From the NCBI GenBank assembly GCA_021776795.1, contig JAJFFC010000008.1:62001-126000 (forward strand): 64,000 nt of DNA, read 5' to 3'. The DNA is from Planctomycetota bacterium (GTDB taxonomy: Bacteria; Planctomycetota; UBA1135). Each line of letters begins with the position of its first letter. Position 1 is the stretch's first letter. A program made the translations under genes and the position numbers. Positions 8,402 to 16,434 of the stretch are shown in pieces. Below the pieces are notes generated by a model. That model worked only from the letters and a program-made list of their open reading frames with translations, had not been told where the DNA came from and did no database searches.

Positions 8402-9591
8402 GACGGTAGAGAGAATCCGGCGGCAATGCCGAGGCCACCACTGACACATAGGGTGGCCAGGCCGCGAGGAGTGCCGCGGCGTTTCATTTCGTGAAGGAGA
8501 GTCACCGCGATCCGTGCGCCGGAGCACCCAATCGGGTGGCCAAGAGCAATCGAGCCTCCATTGACATTGAGGCGCGTGGGATCCAGTGGGAGTTCTTGCA
8601 GACAAGCAAGAACTTGTGCGGCGAAGGCTTCATTGAGCTCAACCAGGCCGATGTCTTGCCACGACCACCCAAGGCGTTCTAGCAACCGCGTGCTGCTCGC
8701 CACCGGGCCTAGACCCATGCGCTTAGGGTCGGTGCCGCTTTCTTCGACGTCTTCCAGGATTGCCAATGGCGCAATGCCACGGCGTGCGGCTTCGTCGGCG
8801 GTCATCAGGACTAGGGCGGCGGCGCCATCGGTAATGCCCGAGGCATTGCCTGGCGTGACCGAACCCTGCCCCTCGAGCGGGAACACCGCCGGCAGTTTGG
8901 CCAAACTTTCCAGCTTGGTTTGCGGACGCATATGCTCGTCACGATCGATCACCACTTCGCCCTTGCGCGTCTTTACGGTGACGGGAGCAATCTGGCTATC
9001 GAAGTAGCCAGCTTCCCAAGCGGCTCCGGCCTTTTCTTGCGAAGCCAAGGCAAAGGCATCTTGCTCTTCGCGGCTGATGTTGCGTTCCTGCGCCAGCAGC
9101 TCGGCTGTTTCGCCCATGATCATGTCGGCCAAGGGACAAAGGAAGCCATCGCGGTACATGTCGTCGACCACGGGAGCGTCGCCGAGGCGGTACCCCGTGC
9201 GCATGCGGTCAAGCAGGAAGGGCACGCGGGTCATGTTTTCCATGCCTCCAGCGACCACAATCTTGGATCGCCCTAAGCGCAGTTCATCGGCCGCTAACTG
9301 CAGACTCTTCAGGCCAGAGGCGCAGGCCTGGTTCACGGTGAAGGCAGTGCGCTCTTGCGGAATCCCTGCTCCCCACAACACTTGGCGTGCCGGGTTTGGC
9401 TTGGCGCCGGCCTGGCGAGCCATGCCCAGGATGACGCGGTCGACGTCTTGGGCTTCCAGGCCAGACTCTTGGAGTGCAGCTTGGACCGCCACGGAGCCGA
9501 GTTCAGGCGCCGTCAACTCCGAAAAACTGCCGCAAAAACGGCCAATGGGAGTGCGCACCGCAGCGGTAATGACAATCGGCGAAGCAGACAT
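8398..9591 (-). CDS. Thiolase family protein (acetyl-CoA acyltransferase)
   Basis: A 397-residue thiolase, paralogous to the one at 4322-5521. The catalytic set is Cys90 (VNQACASGLKS), His352 (GHPIG) and Cys382 (CVSGGLG). It is the promoter-proximal gene of a five-gene minus-strand run and is coupled by an ATGA overlap to the cyclophilin-parvulin gene. Together with the crotonase and second thiolase it suggests beta-oxidation or ketone-body-type metabolism. Chain-length preference is not readable. Its start ATG at 9591 is preceded by no clear Shine-Dalgarno motif. Confidence 0.92.
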   Translation of the reverse strand: MSASPIVITAAVRTPIGRFCGSFSELTAPELGSVAVQAALQESGLEAQDVDRVILGMARQAGAKPNPARQVLWGAGIPQERTAFTVNQACASGLKSLQLAADELRLGRSKIVVAGGMENMTRVPFLLDRMRTGYRLGDAPVVDDMYRDGFLCPLADMIMGETAELLAQERNISREEQDAFALASQEKAGAAWEAGYFDSQIAPVTVKTRKGEVVIDRDEHMRPQTKLESLAKLPAVFPLEGQGSVTPGNASGITDGAAALVLMTADEAARRGIAPLAILEDVEESGTDPKRMGLGPVASSTRLLERLGWSWQDIGLVELNEAFAAQVLACLQELPLDPTRLNVNGGSIALGHPIGCSGARIAVTLLHEMKRRGTPRGLATLCVSGGLGIAAGFSLPS

Positions 9592-9645
9592 GCATCAGGT
9601 GTGTCCCGACAGGACACAGACCGGGAATCATAGCGTGGCGGAGGC

Positions 9646-11115
9646 CTATCCCGAGACAGTCGGCGACGGAGCTACTCGAGTCACGATGACCTGGTATTCC
9701 CGCTGTTCTTGGCGGATGTGCTGCTCCTCTTTCTCAAGGCGCTCCAAGTGGTTCTCAAGCGCAATCACCGCCCGAATTTGCGGGAATTCCGGCGCAGTAG
9801 TCAGCAACGGCAAGGTGGTCAATTCCACGATTTCTGGAGCCCTGGGCGGCGATGGCGGCATCGGGGGCTCCGAAACCCACTTCATACCGTGAATTTGGAG
9901 CTCCTGCTCATGGTCCTTATGAATGAAACGACTGGCAAGCTCCCGTCGATTCATCGCCGTGGCTTGGGCCAGGCCCCAATGCCCCTCTGCGGCGGGAAAA
10001 TGGAAGCGGCTTTGCTCAGGCTGCCCTTGCTCCAAGCCTTGCAACACGTAGTGCATTTCCTCGGCGCGGTCCTCGGGAGCTTGGGCCTGGAACGCGGGGG
10101 TGGTCATGCTGATGGTGGTGGCGAATAGCGCCAGACCAAGACCCAGGCCAGGCACCTGGGAGCGGGTGGAAGGCGCTAATAGGCGGCGCACACGCTGACC
10201 TAGGCCAGAATTGTGCGACAGAGCTGTTGCGGCGGCAAGCGCAGGCATTGGTGTAGGCAACCAGGAGGCTATCCGCGTCAGGCCATCGGCCAAGGACAGG
10301 CCATCGCCGGTGGCTTGGGCAGCCCAGGCGTCGGCAGACTCTTCACTGGCCTGACGCGCGTCCTTGCGCAGAGGCAGCAACAGTGGCTGCAACCAAAACA
10401 GGCGGCCAAGCATATCCAGAGTCAACAGCCACAAGGGATCACGACGCATCAAGTGGCCTAACTCGTGGGCCACGACCGAGCGCTGCGCAGAAAGAGAAAG
10501 TTCGCTCAACAAGCGGCGCGGCAGCACGACCTCTGGGCGCCAGTGGCCATGGGCAATCGGCACCTCCAAGGAATCGGACAAATACACCCGAGGACGACGG
10601 GTAGGCGGCATTTCCGCAAGCAATCCTTGCACCGATTTGGCAAGTTGGCCGTCGACCAGCTCTTCGCGCCCGCGCAGGATTTCCCGCAGCCGGCGACGAC
10701 TAGAAACCAGGCGCGTGACGGCCACCAAACCGCCAAATAACCACAAGCCTAATAGGGTCTGTAACCACCAAACGGGGCCGCCCTGTTCACTGGCGAGCTG
10801 CACTTCGAGGTGTAGTGGCTCCTGCCAACTCGCTTGACCTGGCAAGCGCGGCAGTTCGACCATCATGGATTCGCTGGCAGCCGTGGTCAGCGGCAGGCTG
10901 GCCATGGGTGTGGAGAGCCCCATGGGCGCCAATAGAAACGGCAAGGTAGCGGTCAAAAAACCGCCGAACACAGCTCCTTTGACGACGAAATCACGTGCCT
11001 GCGCGGGCCAATTGGGGCGAAGGCGCAGCAATAGAAGGGCACCCCCGCACCAGAGTGCGCTGTGGAGCAAGAAGCTCAGAAGCCACGCGCCGAGTGTGAG
11101 GGCGAACTCAGCCAT
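9646..11115 (-). CDS. M56 (BlaR1/MecR1-type) membrane metalloprotease sensor
   Basis: 489 residues from the ATG at 11115, which overlaps the BlaI stop by 8 bp; an upstream in-frame start at 11157 lies inside blaI. N-terminal membrane helices (about residues 6-32, 44-66 and 115-137) precede the cytosolic zinc protease domain, with HELGH at 217-221 and the downstream ESADAWAA zinc/Glu segment. A further helix is near 325-345. Unlike BlaR1 or MecR1 there is no penicillin-binding C-terminal domain. The C-terminus is instead a region of about 140 residues ending in a Glu/Arg-rich coiled-coil-like segment. It should cleave its partner BlaI repressor upon an unknown envelope signal. Confidence 0.88.
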   Translation of the reverse strand: MAEFALTLGAWLLSFLLHSALWCGGALLLLRLRPNWPAQARDFVVKGAVFGGFLTATLPFLLAPMGLSTPMASLPLTTAASESMMVELPRLPGQASWQEPLHLEVQLASEQGGPVWWLQTLLGLWLFGGLVAVTRLVSSRRRLREILRGREELVDGQLAKSVQGLLAEMPPTRRPRVYLSDSLEVPIAHGHWRPEVVLPRRLLSELSLSAQRSVVAHELGHLMRRDPLWLLTLDMLGRLFWLQPLLLPLRKDARQASEESADAWAAQATGDGLSLADGLTRIASWLPTPMPALAAATALSHNSGLGQRVRRLLAPSTRSQVPGLGLGLALFATTISMTTPAFQAQAPEDRAEEMHYVLQGLEQGQPEQSRFHFPAAEGHWGLAQATAMNRRELASRFIHKDHEQELQIHGMKWVSEPPMPPSPPRAPEIVELTTLPLLTTAPEFPQIRAVIALENHLERLEKEEQHIRQEQREYQVIVTRVAPSPTVSG

Positions 11116-11512
11116 GATTCCTCTCTTGACGCTGCAATTCTTCGCGAGCTTCCGCAACAGCAGATTCCAGTGCCGCTAGTTCATCGGGGTCGATCTCGCC
11201 TTCCACCAGAAGGTGGCTGACGAGCGCAGCGGGATCTCCACGAAACAGACGTCCCACCAATTCCCCCACCATGGTTTGCTGCACTTGCAACTCTCCGACG
11301 GTTGGGCGGTAGATGAAACCGCGCCCCTCGACGCGGTGGGCAACCACTCCCTTTTCCTCCATTTTACGCAGCATGGTGGCAATGGTGGTGGGTGCTAATC
11401 CATGCTCCGCCAGTAAGGTGGCATGGACTTCACTGCTAGTGGCCTCTTGGCGGGCCCATAACACCTGCATGATGGCCAGCTGTAGGTCTCCGAGACGGTA
11501 TCGACGGCTCAT
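11108..11512 (-). CDS. BlaI/MecI-family winged-helix repressor
   Basis: 134 residues from the ATG at 11512; a much longer frame upstream runs antisense to the PEPCK gene and is rejected. The winged helix-turn-helix is clear: RLGDLQLAIMQVLWARQEAT, TTIATMLRKMEEKGVVAHRV, then the wing GRGFIYRPTV. A C-terminal helical dimerisation segment follows. The family represses its own operon and is inactivated by proteolysis by the adjacent M56 protease, with which it overlaps by 8 bp. No beta-lactamase is nearby, so the regulon is unknown. It is divergent from pckA across 120 bp, so it could also influence that promoter; this is inference. Confidence 0.92.
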   Translation of the reverse strand: MSRRYRLGDLQLAIMQVLWARQEATSSEVHATLLAEHGLAPTTIATMLRKMEEKGVVAHRVEGRGFIYRPTVGELQVQQTMVGELVGRLFRGDPAALVSHLLVEGEIDPDELAALESAVAEAREELQRQERNHG

Positions 11513-11632
11513 GACTCCACCATACGCGAAATCCACCACCTTGGTAGTCGATTCTTTTTCCGTATCTGTGAGAGAGGCCTCTGGCGTGGGTAGAATGACG
11601 CGATTCTTAGGCCCCCGAGCCCCCTTAGATCC

Positions 11633-13303
11633 ATGACGGAATCCACTCAGACTCCCCACGCCGCCGAACTCGAGGCCCAATTCGGCCTCCGCGGCGTTGA
11701 GCTTCGCATCAACCTCTCGAAAGAAGAGCTCTTCCAAGAAGCCATCGACAATGACCGTGGGCGCGTCACCGAAGGTGGCCCCGACGATGCCCAGAAGGCT
11801 TACCCCACCAAGCTTGGCGTCAACGGACCCTTGGTGTACTACACCGATCCGACCTGCACTGGCCGCCCAGTGAAGGACACCTTTGGCGTCGCTCATCCTG
11901 AGCTCGAAGACAAGGTGTGGTGGAAGCCGGACTTCCAGAAGTTTGATCCGGCCAAGTTCGATGCCCTGTTTGATCGTGTGATTGCACACCTCAACGAAAA
12001 CGCGTCGCACTTGTACGTCAAAGACGTGTACTGCGGCACCGACCCGAGTTACGCCCGCCCCTATCGCTTGGTGTCAGAGTACGCCACGCACAACTTCTTC
12101 TGCCACAACATGTTCAACCATGGCATTGAGGGCGTCGAAGATGAAGACGGCAAGCGTTGGACCATGATCAACGCACCAAGCTTCCATTGCGACCCTGAGC
12201 GCGATGGCACAGCTTCGCGCCGCATTGCCTGCCTCGACTTTAAGAACCGCCGCGTACTCGTGGCTGGTCGCGCCGACTACAACGGTCTAGTCAAGAAGTC
12301 GATGTTCACCGTCATGAACTACCTGCTTCCCGAGATGGGCGAAATGAGCATGCACTGCTCGGCCAACGTCGGCGAAGGTGGCGATGGCGCGATTCTGTTT
12401 GGTCTTTCCGGAACCGGCAAGACCACGCTTTCGGCCGATGCCAAGCGCAAGTTGATCGGCGACGATGAGCACGCATGGACCGGGATTGGCGTGTCGAACT
12501 TGGAAGGCGGTTGCTATGCCAAGCTGATCAACCTCGACAAGGAAGATGAGCCGGTGATTGCCGCAGCCATGTCCTTGCCGGGCACCATCATCGAAAACGT
12601 GCCGCCGCTTCCCGGCCGGAAGATGGAAGATCTGCACCCCGATGAACTCGACCTGTTCGATGACTCGGTGACCGAGAACACGCGATTCTCTTATCCGCTT
12701 GCCGCGAACCCCAACGTCATGCCTGGCGCCAAGGGCCCGCACCCGCAAACCATTGTGTTGTTAACCGCTGATGCTTTCGGCGTGCTGCCTCCGGTATCCA
12801 TCCTCGACAAGAAAGACGTGATGTACCACTTTGTCTCTGGTTTCACTGCGAAGCTGGCAGGTACCGAAGTGGGCGTGACTGAGCCGACGGCAGCCTTCTC
12901 GGCTTGTTTTGGCGCACCTTTCATGGCGCAGTTCCCAAGCCGTTACGCCGAGTTGCTGGCCGAGAAAATGAGCGAACATGATTCGCGTTGCATTCTGCTC
13001 AACACCGGTTGGGGCGGTGGCCCTTATGGTGTGGGCAAGCGCATCTCGATCAAGCACACCCGTGCTTTGCTCGACGCTGCACTCGAAGGCAAGCTCGACA
13101 ACGTCGAAACCGAAATGCACCCGGTCTTGAACCTGCGCATACCCAAGGAATGCCCTGGTGTGCCTTCCGAGATTCTCAACCCACGAAACACCTGGGAAGA
13201 CAAAGCCGCCTACGACACCGCCGCCGAAAAGCTCCGCGGCATGTTCCACAAGAACTTCGAGGACAAAGGCTTCGCCAAGCTTGGCATTGAGCCTGTGATG
13301 TAG
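11633..13303 (+). CDS. pckA: Phosphoenolpyruvate carboxykinase (ATP)
   Basis: A 556-residue enzyme converting oxaloacetate and ATP to phosphoenolpyruvate, CO2 and ADP, the entry to gluconeogenesis. The nucleotide-binding loop GLSGTGKT is at 257-264, followed by LIGDDEHAWTGIGVSNLEGG carrying the metal-binding acids. Upstream are MHCSANVG and KKSMFTVMNYLLPEMG, which are diagnostic of the ATP-type family. It is slightly longer than the usual 520-540 residues, with the extra at the N-terminus. The ATG at 11633 has no obvious Shine-Dalgarno sequence; a TAGAAT at 11591 is a possible -10 element. The gene is monocistronic and ends in a strong terminator 28 bp downstream. Confidence 0.96.
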   Translation: MTESTQTPHAAELEAQFGLRGVELRINLSKEELFQEAIDNDRGRVTEGGPDDAQKAYPTKLGVNGPLVYYTDPTCTGRPVKDTFGVAHPELEDKVWWKPDFQKFDPAKFDALFDRVIAHLNENASHLYVKDVYCGTDPSYARPYRLVSEYATHNFFCHNMFNHGIEGVEDEDGKRWTMINAPSFHCDPERDGTASRRIACLDFKNRRVLVAGRADYNGLVKKSMFTVMNYLLPEMGEMSMHCSANVGEGGDGAILFGLSGTGKTTLSADAKRKLIGDDEHAWTGIGVSNLEGGCYAKLINLDKEDEPVIAAAMSLPGTIIENVPPLPGRKMEDLHPDELDLFDDSVTENTRFSYPLAANPNVMPGAKGPHPQTIVLLTADAFGVLPPVSILDKKDVMYHFVSGFTAKLAGTEVGVTEPTAAFSACFGAPFMAQFPSRYAELLAEKMSEHDSRCILLNTGWGGGPYGVGKRISIKHTRALLDAALEGKLDNVETEMHPVLNLRIPKECPGVPSEILNPRNTWEDKAAYDTAAEKLRGMFHKNFEDKGFAKLGIEPVM

Positions 13304-13330
13304 AGTAAACGCTCTGTTCCAACAACAAAC

Positions 13331-13363
13331 CCCCGGCGCTCTCGTCAGAGTGCCGGGGCTTTT
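13331..13363 (+). terminator. Rho-independent terminator after pckA
   Basis: A 12-bp stem (13331-13342 with 13347-13358, one G-T pair), a 4-nt loop and then CTTTT. It starts 28 bp after the pckA stop codon and reads in the same direction. Confidence 0.88.
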
Positions 13364-13405
13364 GCATGAGGTGGCCGTGGTACAACCAATCTGAGAGCCT
13401 TTTCT

Positions 13406-14248
13406 ATGCCACCTATTCCTCAGCCAAAGACTGCTCTACCTTTTCCTCGACTGGAGGAACCCGGGTGGCTCCCCCTGTGGATTAGCGCCACCCCCTTCCG
13501 GCATCCGTTTTTTCTGCTGATGCTGGCGATTCCTCCTCTGGCACATGCTCTGCATGGGCTGTTGTCCATTGTTCAGGAACCCTTCCAAGGAGAGTTCGAT
13601 GGCTTTCTGCATGGCATCAAGGACTGGAGCTGGTTGATTAGCCCGATGTTTGTCTACTGCGCATGGCGAAAGACCCTGTTCGTGCTGAACCGTCGCATTC
13701 ACCTGGATTCTCGGGCCACTAGGATCCTGATCTGGCTGCTTATCCCCTTTCTGGCATTGCAACTGTGGTGGTTCCAAGTCGGGGAGGCCCCGACCGAGCG
13801 GCATGGATTCTCGCCTACGATCCCTAGATTTTTTGCAGGACCGGCCATCGGCCTAGCCATGGGCTTACTTCATGTACAGGCTGCTCGCCAAAAATCTCTC
13901 TTGGGTTTCCTGACTTTAGTTGTCGCACTCTCCTGGGTGATCATGCCGATTTCTTTGGAAATGGCCACATGGACCTCACCGCGTTGGGGCGGCGGTAACA
14001 ATTGGTTCACGGTCATTCCTTTCCTGGGCTCGGCTGCAAACGGACTCCTCTTTGGCCTGGCGATGGCCAAGATGATGATTACCAGTGGGCTGGAATCGGC
14101 ATACCTTTATTTGCCATTTGTATTGGGTTGCGCATTCATAGAAATCAAACTCCGAGACCTTCCGCTGCGCAGCTCTCTGATTTCACTCTTAGGAATCTTG
14201 GCCTTCCTACCCTTCTTTCATGAATGGGAAAATTACTGGATAGATTGA
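13406..14248 (+). CDS. Multi-pass membrane protein, unknown function
   Basis: A 280-residue hydrophobic protein with roughly seven or eight membrane-spanning segments (for example about 34-54, 75-90, 106-124, 142-160, 165-185, 206-224, 229-246 and 253-268). I recognise no family or catalytic motif. The arrangement of hydrophobic stretches and the lack of a competing frame support it as a real gene. It lies alone between the pckA terminator and a convergent terminator, so it needs its own promoter. The ATG at 13406 has a weak purine-rich stretch (GAGAG) about 10 bases upstream. Confidence 0.7.
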   Translation: MPPIPQPKTALPFPRLEEPGWLPLWISATPFRHPFFLLMLAIPPLAHALHGLLSIVQEPFQGEFDGFLHGIKDWSWLISPMFVYCAWRKTLFVLNRRIHLDSRATRILIWLLIPFLALQLWWFQVGEAPTERHGFSPTIPRFFAGPAIGLAMGLLHVQAARQKSLLGFLTLVVALSWVIMPISLEMATWTSPRWGGGNNWFTVIPFLGSAANGLLFGLAMAKMMITSGLESAYLYLPFVLGCAFIEIKLRDLPLRSSLISLLGILAFLPFFHEWENYWID

Positions 14249-14267
14249 GTCTAGCCAAAGGTCCACG

Positions 14268-14300
14268 AAAAAAAGGAGCCCGACGTTGCGGCCGGGCTCC
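14268..14300 (-). terminator. Rho-independent terminator for the DUF4397 gene
   Basis: On the minus strand an 8-bp stem GGAGCCCG/CGGGCTCC (14293-14300 with 14275-14282) is followed by seven T residues (14268-14274 on the plus strand as A). It lies 33 bp beyond the stop of the gene at 14334-15014. Confidence 0.88.
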
Positions 14301-14333
14301 CACCATGAGGTTTGTGGAGGATTTAGGAGTTGT

Positions 14334-15014
14334 CTAGTAAGACAAGGTCAGAGCTTCGAGCGTGCCGTTGGACAAGCTACCGACCACGTAGATGGCGGTG
14401 TTGCTTTGTGGCAGGACTGGCAGGAAGAGCGGACCGAGGACCCGAGTCTTAGTGCCAGCAGCGACCACGTCGATGCCGAACAAGCCTGCTTCGAGAACCT
14501 GACCAGCAGAGACACCGTTGGTGACACCGCGAAGGATGCCGCCATCAGACTCATTCACACGGCCCAAGCGCAGATCGACTGCTGGGGCGAAGGCGGTGTG
14601 GGCCGCCGACACGTAGCCGTTAAGGCGTGGGCTCATCGAGGTGTTGTTCAGGAACTTGCCCGCGGTGAGGGCGCCAGTGTCATCGAGGAAAGCCAAGATG
14701 GTGGCGTTCTCGCCGGAGAAAAGGTCCACGGTGACGTCGATCAGAGCAGGCTGGGTGCCTGGGTTGACGGGGTCGGCCACACCAATCTCGATGCGGTAAG
14801 GGCCTTCAGGAAGGACCAGGCCATCGGTGAAGCTGCGGAACTCGAAGCCAGCGAGCAGCACCGAGCCGTTCACCGTCACGTCGACAGGCAGCTCTTCGGT
14901 CAGAGCGAGGTCTGTGCCGTTGATACCGTGTCCGATGTAGACAGTGGCATCCTGGGCGGCGGCGGAGGAGGAGAGAGCGCCGAGGAGGGCGCCAACAAGG
15001 AAGAACTGTTTCAT
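14334..15014 (-). CDS. Secreted DUF4397 domain protein
   Basis: 226 residues with a classical signal peptide (MKQFFLVGALLGALSSSAAA, cleavage near 20-21). The mature part is a DUF4397-type beta-sandwich: ATVYIGHGINGTDL, LPVDVTVNGSVLLAGFEFRSF, YRIEIGVADP, and a second similar module (APAVDLRLGRVNESDGG...). Such proteins are exported and surface-associated, with no known enzymatic role. A GAGG sits 6 bases before the ATG, and a strong terminator follows, so it is a single-gene unit. The promoter region carries two TCTAGA hexamers. Confidence 0.85.
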   Translation of the reverse strand: MKQFFLVGALLGALSSSAAAQDATVYIGHGINGTDLALTEELPVDVTVNGSVLLAGFEFRSFTDGLVLPEGPYRIEIGVADPVNPGTQPALIDVTVDLFSGENATILAFLDDTGALTAGKFLNNTSMSPRLNGYVSAAHTAFAPAVDLRLGRVNESDGGILRGVTNGVSAGQVLEAGLFGIDVVAAGTKTRVLGPLFLPVLPQSNTAIYVVGSLSNGTLEALTLSY

Positions 15015-15051
15015 GAAGACCTCGTAGGCCCACAGGAGCCCTGTTCAAGTA

Positions 15052-15072
15052 ATTATCTAGACAAAATCTAGA
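15052..15072 (-). promoter_or_regulatory. Possible -10 element overlapping paired TCTAGA sites upstream of the DUF4397 gene
   Basis: On the minus strand a GATAAT (15052-15057) lies about 40 bp upstream of the start codon and could be a -10 box. Two palindromic TCTAGA hexamers at 15056-15061 and 15067-15072 are spaced 11 bp apart, one helical turn, and the nearer one overlaps the -10. This would suit an operator. No good -35 is visible. Confidence 0.35.
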
Positions 15073-15082
15073 GAATCTTCCC

Positions 15083-15655
15083 TTACGGCAGAATTGCGGC
15101 TGTCAGTGTCCTGTAACCGTCCTGCCAGACGTTGCCCTCTAGCGGTGAGGCGCGAATCGAGTCCTGGACGAAGGCTAGACCGATCCGGGGCCTGTCTAAC
15201 TCTTGGGTATACAGATCCCAGCCCAAATAGCGCCTGGCCCGGGAATATTGCCGATGCCCAGCCGGCACCGACCTCAGCAGGGCAATCGCCTGGTCGAACT
15301 GGCCGAGGCGGGCAAATTCTCGGCCCAAGCGGTAAGGATCGCGGTCGTCGGGCGACTCCAGGAAAGACCGGTTCAGGTCGAAGGTGAACTCAAAAACATC
15401 TTCTGGGACAGGCGGCTGCTCCAGAACTGCCTCCGGCTGGGCTTCAGGCTCTGGAGCTGCTGCCTGCGCTCCAGCTTCCTCGAGAATCTCCCCCAACGTG
15501 GTCGAGCTGCCATCCGGCAGAGTGATGGGCATGGAAGGGTGTGGTGCATCTGGAATATCTTCCGCGAGAAAAATCCCCAAGCTAATCAGCAATGCCGGGA
15601 CCAACACCAGCGGCAAAGCAATCCGCCAAATCCATTTGCGCTTCTTGTTTTCCAT
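15083..15655 (-). CDS. Membrane-anchored helical-repeat (TPR-like) protein
   Basis: 190 residues from the ATG at 15655; upstream in-frame sequence is antisense to the divergent gene and rejected. A basic N-terminus (MENKKRKW) and one hydrophobic helix (about 9-29) anchor it, with the rest outside. A Pro/Ala/Glu-rich spacer (about 65-90) is followed by helical segments resembling a degenerate tetratricopeptide pair (DPYRLGREFARLGQFDQAIALL, RARRYLGWDLYTQELDRPRIGLAFV). Function unknown; protein-protein interaction is the usual role of such repeats. It is divergent from the DsrE-like gene across 63 bp. Confidence 0.68.
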   Translation of the reverse strand: MENKKRKWIWRIALPLVLVPALLISLGIFLAEDIPDAPHPSMPITLPDGSSTTLGEILEEAGAQAAAPEPEAQPEAVLEQPPVPEDVFEFTFDLNRSFLESPDDRDPYRLGREFARLGQFDQAIALLRSVPAGHRQYSRARRYLGWDLYTQELDRPRIGLAFVQDSIRASPLEGNVWQDGYRTLTAAILP

Positions 15656-15718
15656 AATCCCTACCCGGGTGTGATCGATGATAGCAAACAGCGGATTCGC
15701 TGCGGCTACACTTTGACC

Positions 15719-16045
15719 ATGAGCACCGTCCTCTTGTTGAAGCGCGCGCAGCTTGGTGTGGGCGACGTCGGCCTCGGCCAAAAGGTTCTGGGCACCTTCT
15801 TGCGCAAGGCGATTGCCATCGAAAGCCTGAGCTCAGTTGCCTTCTTCAATGAAGGGGTCCAGTTGGTGGCCGCCGATTCTCCAGTTCTCGCCGAACTGAC
15901 CATGCTTGAGGAACGCGGCATCGAAATCTTGCCTTGTGGCACCTGCCTCGACCATTATGAAATCGAGCCCGCGGTCGGGACCGTATCCGATATGGACACG
16001 ATCCTGCGCGAGCTCGATCAGGCGGGAAAGGTCTTAGACCTGTAG
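15719..16045 (+). CDS. DsrE-like protein of the YedF C-terminal type
   Basis: 108 residues, starting at the ATG at 15719. The sequence follows the C-terminal domain of YedF-type selenium-metabolism sulfurtransferases: VLLLKRAQLGVGDVGLGQKVLGTFLRK, AFFNEGVQLVAADSPVLAEL, then LPCGTCLDHY with Cys73 and Cys76. In YedF this DsrE-like domain follows a TusA-like domain, which is missing here, so the protein stands alone. No selenophosphate synthase or selenocysteine machinery is in the window. A sulfur- or selenium-relay role is possible but unproven. Confidence 0.8.
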   Translation: MSTVLLLKRAQLGVGDVGLGQKVLGTFLRKAIAIESLSSVAFFNEGVQLVAADSPVLAELTMLEERGIEILPCGTCLDHYEIEPAVGTVSDMDTILRELDQAGKVLDL

Positions 16046-16056
16046 CCGCAAAGCCT

Positions 16057-16434
16057 TTAGAAGGTCACTTCTGCCGAGGCCTGCTCCTGAGGCGTTTGGA
16101 CATCAAGATCCATCGGGCCGATGGCGTTCGCCGGCAAGTAAACCGTAATCGTTTCGCTGTCTGGGTTTTCTACACCCCAAGCATCTTCCCCACCGAGACG
16201 AACTTTTGGCCACATCGAGGTTGCAATAAAGCCGTGGCCCTCGACCACCAACTTGCGGTCGTACACCAGCTTGGTGCCATCAGGCATGGTGCGCGTGAAA
16301 GGGTCGATGGCCACCACTTCGGTCTGGTCGATGGCCAACTGATCTTCCGGACCTGCCGCAGCGTTCTGGTTGAAATGTAGGGCCGCAAACACGACGGCGG
16401 CGCTGAGAGTGAGCGTAGAGAGGATTTTTTTCAT
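16057..16434 (-). CDS. Small secreted protein, possible IPT/TIG-like beta-sandwich
   Basis: 125 residues with a signal peptide (MKKILSTLTLSAAVVFAAL, cleavage near AAAG at about 25-28). The mature roughly 95 residues look all-beta, with a VVEGHGFIATSMWPKVRLGG segment reminiscent of IPT/TIG or other Ig-like folds (VxGxGF...W...V). The start overlaps the stop of the upstream secreted hydrolase as ATGA, so the two are probably made together. It may be an accessory or carbohydrate-binding partner of that hydrolase; this is inference. Confidence 0.68.
   Translation of the reverse strand: MKKILSTLTLSAAVVFAALHFNQNAAAGPEDQLAIDQTEVVAIDPFTRTMPDGTKLVYDRKLVVEGHGFIATSMWPKVRLGGEDAWGVENPDSETITVYLPANAIGPMDLDVQTPQEQASAEVTF

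Noticed and set aside
7223-8494. 423-codon plus-strand open frame.
   Set aside because: Antisense to the cyclophilin-parvulin gene, with no recognisable domain.
8402-8605. Longer N-terminus of the cyclophilin-parvulin protein.
   Set aside because: These 68 residues overlap the thiolase in another frame, and the lipoprotein signal starts at the ATG at 8401.
11513-12010. Upstream extension of the BlaI frame on the minus strand (about 166 extra residues).
   Set aside because: It runs antisense through pckA and has no homology-like features; the winged-helix domain begins at the ATG at 11512.
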